In this document: positions 14,683-16,982 of the stretch, one piece after another | Layout of the letters: every line of letters starts with the position of its first letter | Position numbering within the stretch: position 1 is the first letter of the stretch | Assembly: GCA_964618065.1 (NCBI GenBank) | Contig: CAZTZK010000047.1 | Coordinates: 1-16,982, forward strand | DNA length: 16,982 nucleotides | Direction: 5' to 3' | Source of the DNA: M55B174 sp964618065 | GTDB taxonomy: Bacteria; Patescibacteriota; Minisyncoccia; CAIUEV01; JAHKAQ01 | Program-made: the position numbers and the translations under genes | Notes under the pieces: generated by a model | Told to the model about the DNA's origin: nothing | Seen by the model: only the letters and a program-made list of their open reading frames with translations | Database searches by the model: none

Positions 14683-15028
14683 TATCCTTCAGCTTAAAGA
14701 ATTAAGATGTCTTTACTTTTTTAATACTGGATTCTTTTTTAATTATATACTGTTAAAAAAGCAGTGCAAATTATTGAATAATTTAACTTGTATAAAAATC
14801 TAAAGGTCATAGAATAAGCCCAGTATAAATAAAAAATATCTAGCTCCTCTAAGATTTAATCGTTTCTAGATAGCTTAGTCCTTCAGAAAAAAATGAAATA
14901 AATATTACTTAAAGAATATTTGTTAAACAACTTGGATTTTCCCAAATGTTAGGAACTGAAGCAATAGATTGACTAATCTAAGTAAATATGTAATTTTATT
15001 GGCATGAGAAAACATAACTAAATTAAAT
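14683..15028. other. Divergent intergenic region between pgk and rpmE
   Basis: 346 nt without a protein gene. It holds the pgk promoter on the minus strand (14742-14769) and, on the rpmE side, several inverted repeats: TATCTAG/CTAGATA (14837-14843 with 14866-14872), AAATATT/AATATTT (14900-14906 with 14915-14921) and TAGATT-GACT-AATCTA (14965-14980). The last overlaps a weak plus-strand -35-like TTGACT (14969-14974). No clear -10 for rpmE is seen, and no tRNA or coding frame. Confidence 0.5.
14742..14769 (-). promoter_or_regulatory. Promoter of the pgk-eno-gpmI-pfkB-pduL-ackA operon
   Basis: On the minus strand TTGCAC (14769-14764), a 16-nt spacer and a perfect TATAAT (14747-14742) predict a transcription start near 14735 and a leader of about 52 nt before pgk. 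Confidence 0.7.
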
Positions 15029-15352
15029 ATGAAAAAAGGTATTCATCCCAATTATGGTCCCTGTACGATCAAATGTGCTTGCGGAAATATAGTCGAAACT
15101 AGAGCTTCTGTTCCTACAATAGAAGTAGAGATTTGTAATGCTTGCCATCCTTTCTACACCGGAAAGAAAAAAATTGTTGATTCTACCGGAAGAGTTAGTC
15201 GCTTTATGAGAAGATTAGGGAAATCTAAAAAAATCAAAAAAGTTTCAAAAACTTCTTCAAAAAAGCTCTCTTCTAGAAAAAAGGCTTCTCCGAAAAAAAA
15301 TAAAGCTCTTAAAATAAAATTAGGGCAAAAAAAGCATAAAAAGACCAAATAA
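15029..15352 (+). CDS. rpmE: 50S ribosomal protein bL31, zinc-binding form, with basic tail
   Basis: bL31 bridges the two ribosomal subunits near the central protuberance. Residues 1-65 match the family: MKKGIHPNYG, KCACGN (C16, C18), CNACHPFYTGKK (C36, C39) and TGRVSRFMRRLG. The four cysteines mark the zinc-binding type. The last 40 or so residues form a Lys/Ser-rich tail, making the protein 107 residues where about 70 is usual. The tail is poorly ordered in appearance and would probably lie on rRNA. The gene starts the rpmE-prfA-prmC unit: prfA begins 6 nt after the TAA. The ATG has no Shine-Dalgarno site. Confidence 0.95.
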   Translation: MKKGIHPNYGPCTIKCACGNIVETRASVPTIEVEICNACHPFYTGKKKIVDSTGRVSRFMRRLGKSKKIKKVSKTSSKKLSSRKKASPKKNKALKIKLGQKKHKKTK

Positions 15353-15358
15353 CCTCTC

Positions 15359-16426
15359 ATGGCTAATCTCTATCAAAAATATTTAGAGAGATATTCTGAA
15401 ATATCTCAAAAGCTTAGTGACCCTGAAGTAGCTTCCGATTTTAAAAAATTGAAAGATTTGGGCAGAGAACACGCGGAATTAAAAAAAATAAAAGATACTG
15501 TTGACAAAATTATTCGTTTGAAGAATTTGATGAAAGATAATGAAGGATTGATTGAAAGCTCAAAGGAAAAAGAATTGTCTCTAATCGCCAAAGAAGAAAA
15601 CCTAAAATTTTCCAAAGATTTAAAAAAACTTCAAAAGGAACTGGACTATCTAACCCTTTCCCGTGATCCTGATGATTCTCGAGATTCTATTTTAGAAATA
15701 AGAGCTGGTACCGGAGGAAATGAAGCTGGTATTTTTGCTGGAGACATTTTTAGAATGTATAAACGCTATACAGAAAAAAACAATCTCAAAATTACTATTC
15801 TTAGTGCTAACAAAAATGAATTGGGAGGAATAAAAGAAATTATTGCTCAAATTAGCGGAAATAATGTTTACGGCAAGCTAAAATATGAATCGGGAGTTCA
15901 TCGAGTCCAACGTATTCCCGAAACAGAAAAAAATGGAAGGATTCATACCTCTACAGCTACAGTAGCCATTCTCCCTCAGGCAGAAGAAAAAGAAGTAGAA
16001 ATAAAACCTGAAGAAGTAAAGATAGATACCTATCGTTCTTCTGGACCGGGAGGACAAAGTGTTAATACAACAGATTCAGCCATTCGTTTAATTCACTTAC
16101 CTACTGGTATTACTGTAACTTGCCAAGATGAAAAATCTCAACATAAGAATAAGGCTAAAGCATTTTCTATTTTACGCTCCCGTTTACTTTCTCATGAAAG
16201 AGAAGAACAGCAAGAAAAGACCTCCAATCTAAGAAACTCTCAAATAGGAACCGGAGAAAGAAGTGAGAAAATTCGGACTTATAATTTTCCTCAGGATAGA
16301 GTTACTGATCACCGAGTTGGTAAAAGTTGGCATAATATTGAAAAAATTATGGATGGCGAATTAAATGAAATTTTAAAATCTTTGAAAGAAAAAGATCTAG
16401 AAATAAAAAAGAAATCAACAAAATAA
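15359..16426 (+). CDS. prfA: Peptide chain release factor 1
   Basis: RF1 reads UAA and UAG in the ribosomal A site and triggers release of the finished protein. The 355-residue protein has a coiled N-terminal domain (residues 1-100) and then the core, ILEIRAGTGGNEAG. The codon-reading tripeptide is P-E-T (187-189, in VQRIPETEKNGR), the PxT type that marks RF1 as opposed to the SPF of RF2. SGPGGQSVN (GGQ at 231-233) catalyses peptidyl-tRNA hydrolysis, and its Gln is the target of PrmC. The C-terminal ENFPQDRVTDHR-type motif is seen as YNFPQDRVTDHR. Length is normal. It lies 6 nt after rpmE and 34 nt before prmC. Confidence 0.97.
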   Translation: MANLYQKYLERYSEISQKLSDPEVASDFKKLKDLGREHAELKKIKDTVDKIIRLKNLMKDNEGLIESSKEKELSLIAKEENLKFSKDLKKLQKELDYLTLSRDPDDSRDSILEIRAGTGGNEAGIFAGDIFRMYKRYTEKNNLKITILSANKNELGGIKEIIAQISGNNVYGKLKYESGVHRVQRIPETEKNGRIHTSTATVAILPQAEEKEVEIKPEEVKIDTYRSSGPGGQSVNTTDSAIRLIHLPTGITVTCQDEKSQHKNKAKAFSILRSRLLSHEREEQQEKTSNLRNSQIGTGERSEKIRTYNFPQDRVTDHRVGKSWHNIEKIMDGELNEILKSLKEKDLEIKKKSTK

Positions 16427-16460
16427 TTGCCTAAATCATAAAATAGAAAATCCTTTTATT

Positions 16461-16982
16461 ATGGATTCACGAAAGAATTTAAAGAAGAAAAATCCAGCAG
16501 AGAAAAATATAGAGGCAGTTTTAGTTAACTCCTCTTTGCCATATCTAGAAACTGAAATTTTAATTGATAAAGTTCTTCATCAAAAAAAAGAATGGCTATA
16601 TAGCAATCTCAATTTTAGAATTCCTTCAGAAAAATATAAAAAAATCAAATCTCTGATAAAAAAACGTAGTTTGGGAGAACCAATTGCTTATTTGGTAAAT
16701 TGTAAAGAATTTTATGGATTAGAATTTTATGTAGATAGAAACGTGCTTATCCCTCGTCCTGAAACTGAACTCATTGTAGATTTAGTTTTAGATAAAATAA
16801 AAAAGATTAGAGAAAAAGATAAAAGAAAAATTTTGATATTAGATATTGGCAGTGGTAGCGGTTGTATAATAACTGCTGTTGCTAAAAATATAAAAAATGA
16901 GAAGAAGATAAATTATTTTGCGTCTGATAAATCTGCTAAAGCTTTAAAAATAGCCATTCAAAATTTTAAAAAAAACAATCCT
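16461..16982 (+). CDS. prmC: Release-factor glutamine methyltransferase PrmC, 3' end missing
   Basis: PrmC methylates the Gln of the GGQ motif in RF1 and RF2 using S-adenosylmethionine. The first 174 codons are in the window and the frame is open to the edge. After a Lys-rich start of about 20 residues comes the substrate-binding N-terminal domain with SLGEPIAYLVNCKEFYGLEFYVD. VLIPRPETELIVD and DIGSGSGCI, the SAM-binding motif I, follow. The NPPY catalytic motif lies beyond the window. Placement directly after prfA, its substrate's gene, supports the call and is a common arrangement. ATG 16461 is the first in-frame start; no Shine-Dalgarno site is visible. Confidence 0.93.
   Translation, partial: MDSRKNLKKKNPAEKNIEAVLVNSSLPYLETEILIDKVLHQKKEWLYSNLNFRIPSEKYKKIKSLIKKRSLGEPIAYLVNCKEFYGLEFYVDRNVLIPRPETELIVDLVLDKIKKIREKDKRKILILDIGSGSGCIITAVAKNIKNEKKINYFASDKSAKALKIAIQNFKKNNP

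Overview
This AT-rich window looks like part of a Candidate Phyla Radiation (Patescibacteria) genome, most likely Parcubacteria-like. The evidence is a 16S rRNA gene with the lineage's typical departures from universal primer sites, an intron carrying a homing endonuclease inside that 16S gene, small tightly packed genes that mostly lack a Shine-Dalgarno sequence, and an acetate-type energy module. The lineage call is inference from sequence character only.

Layout, left to right. (1) 86-2522, minus strand: a complete 16S rRNA gene split by a 914-nt intron (217-1130) at E. coli position 1399/1400, in the decoding centre. The intron has a recognisable group II domain V, a domain VI-like hairpin with no bulged branch-point A, a 10-nt guide exactly complementary to the ligated exon junction, and a LAGLIDADG endonuclease ORF rather than a reverse transcriptase. 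A good promoter lies about 110 nt upstream of the 16S gene. (2) 2866-5705, minus strand: an MFS transporter, a TsaC/Sua5 threonylcarbamoyl-AMP synthase and a sugar-nucleotide-type nucleotidyltransferase. Between the last two, on the plus strand, sits a candidate small RNA of about 115 nt with its own promoter, a long hairpin and an intrinsic terminator. (3) 5786-7991, minus strand: ribonuclease HI and RecJ. (4) 8057-14682, minus strand: an energy cluster in the order pgk-eno-gpmI-PfkB kinase-pduL-ackA. It has one clear promoter upstream of pgk and a probable terminator after ackA. (5) 14683-15028: a divergent intergenic region containing several hairpins. (6) 15029 to the end, plus strand: rpmE (bL31)-prfA (RF1)-prmC, the last truncated by the window edge.

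How the genes fit together: Pgk, phosphoglycerate mutase and enolase convert 1,3-bisphosphoglycerate to phosphoenolpyruvate, with one ATP formed at Pgk. PduL and AckA convert acetyl-CoA to acetate with a second substrate-level phosphorylation. The cluster thus groups ATP-yielding steps of a fermentative metabolism. The plus-strand operon serves translation: a ribosomal protein, release factor 1 and the methylase that modifies release factors.

The strongest candidate for something unusual is the 16S intron. It appears to be a bacterial counterpart of the LAGLIDADG-encoding group II introns known from fungal mitochondrial rRNA genes, with the same signs of a hydrolytic, non-branching mechanism. 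The plus-strand RNA at about 4884-4999 and the rewritten nucleotide pocket of the acetate kinase come next.
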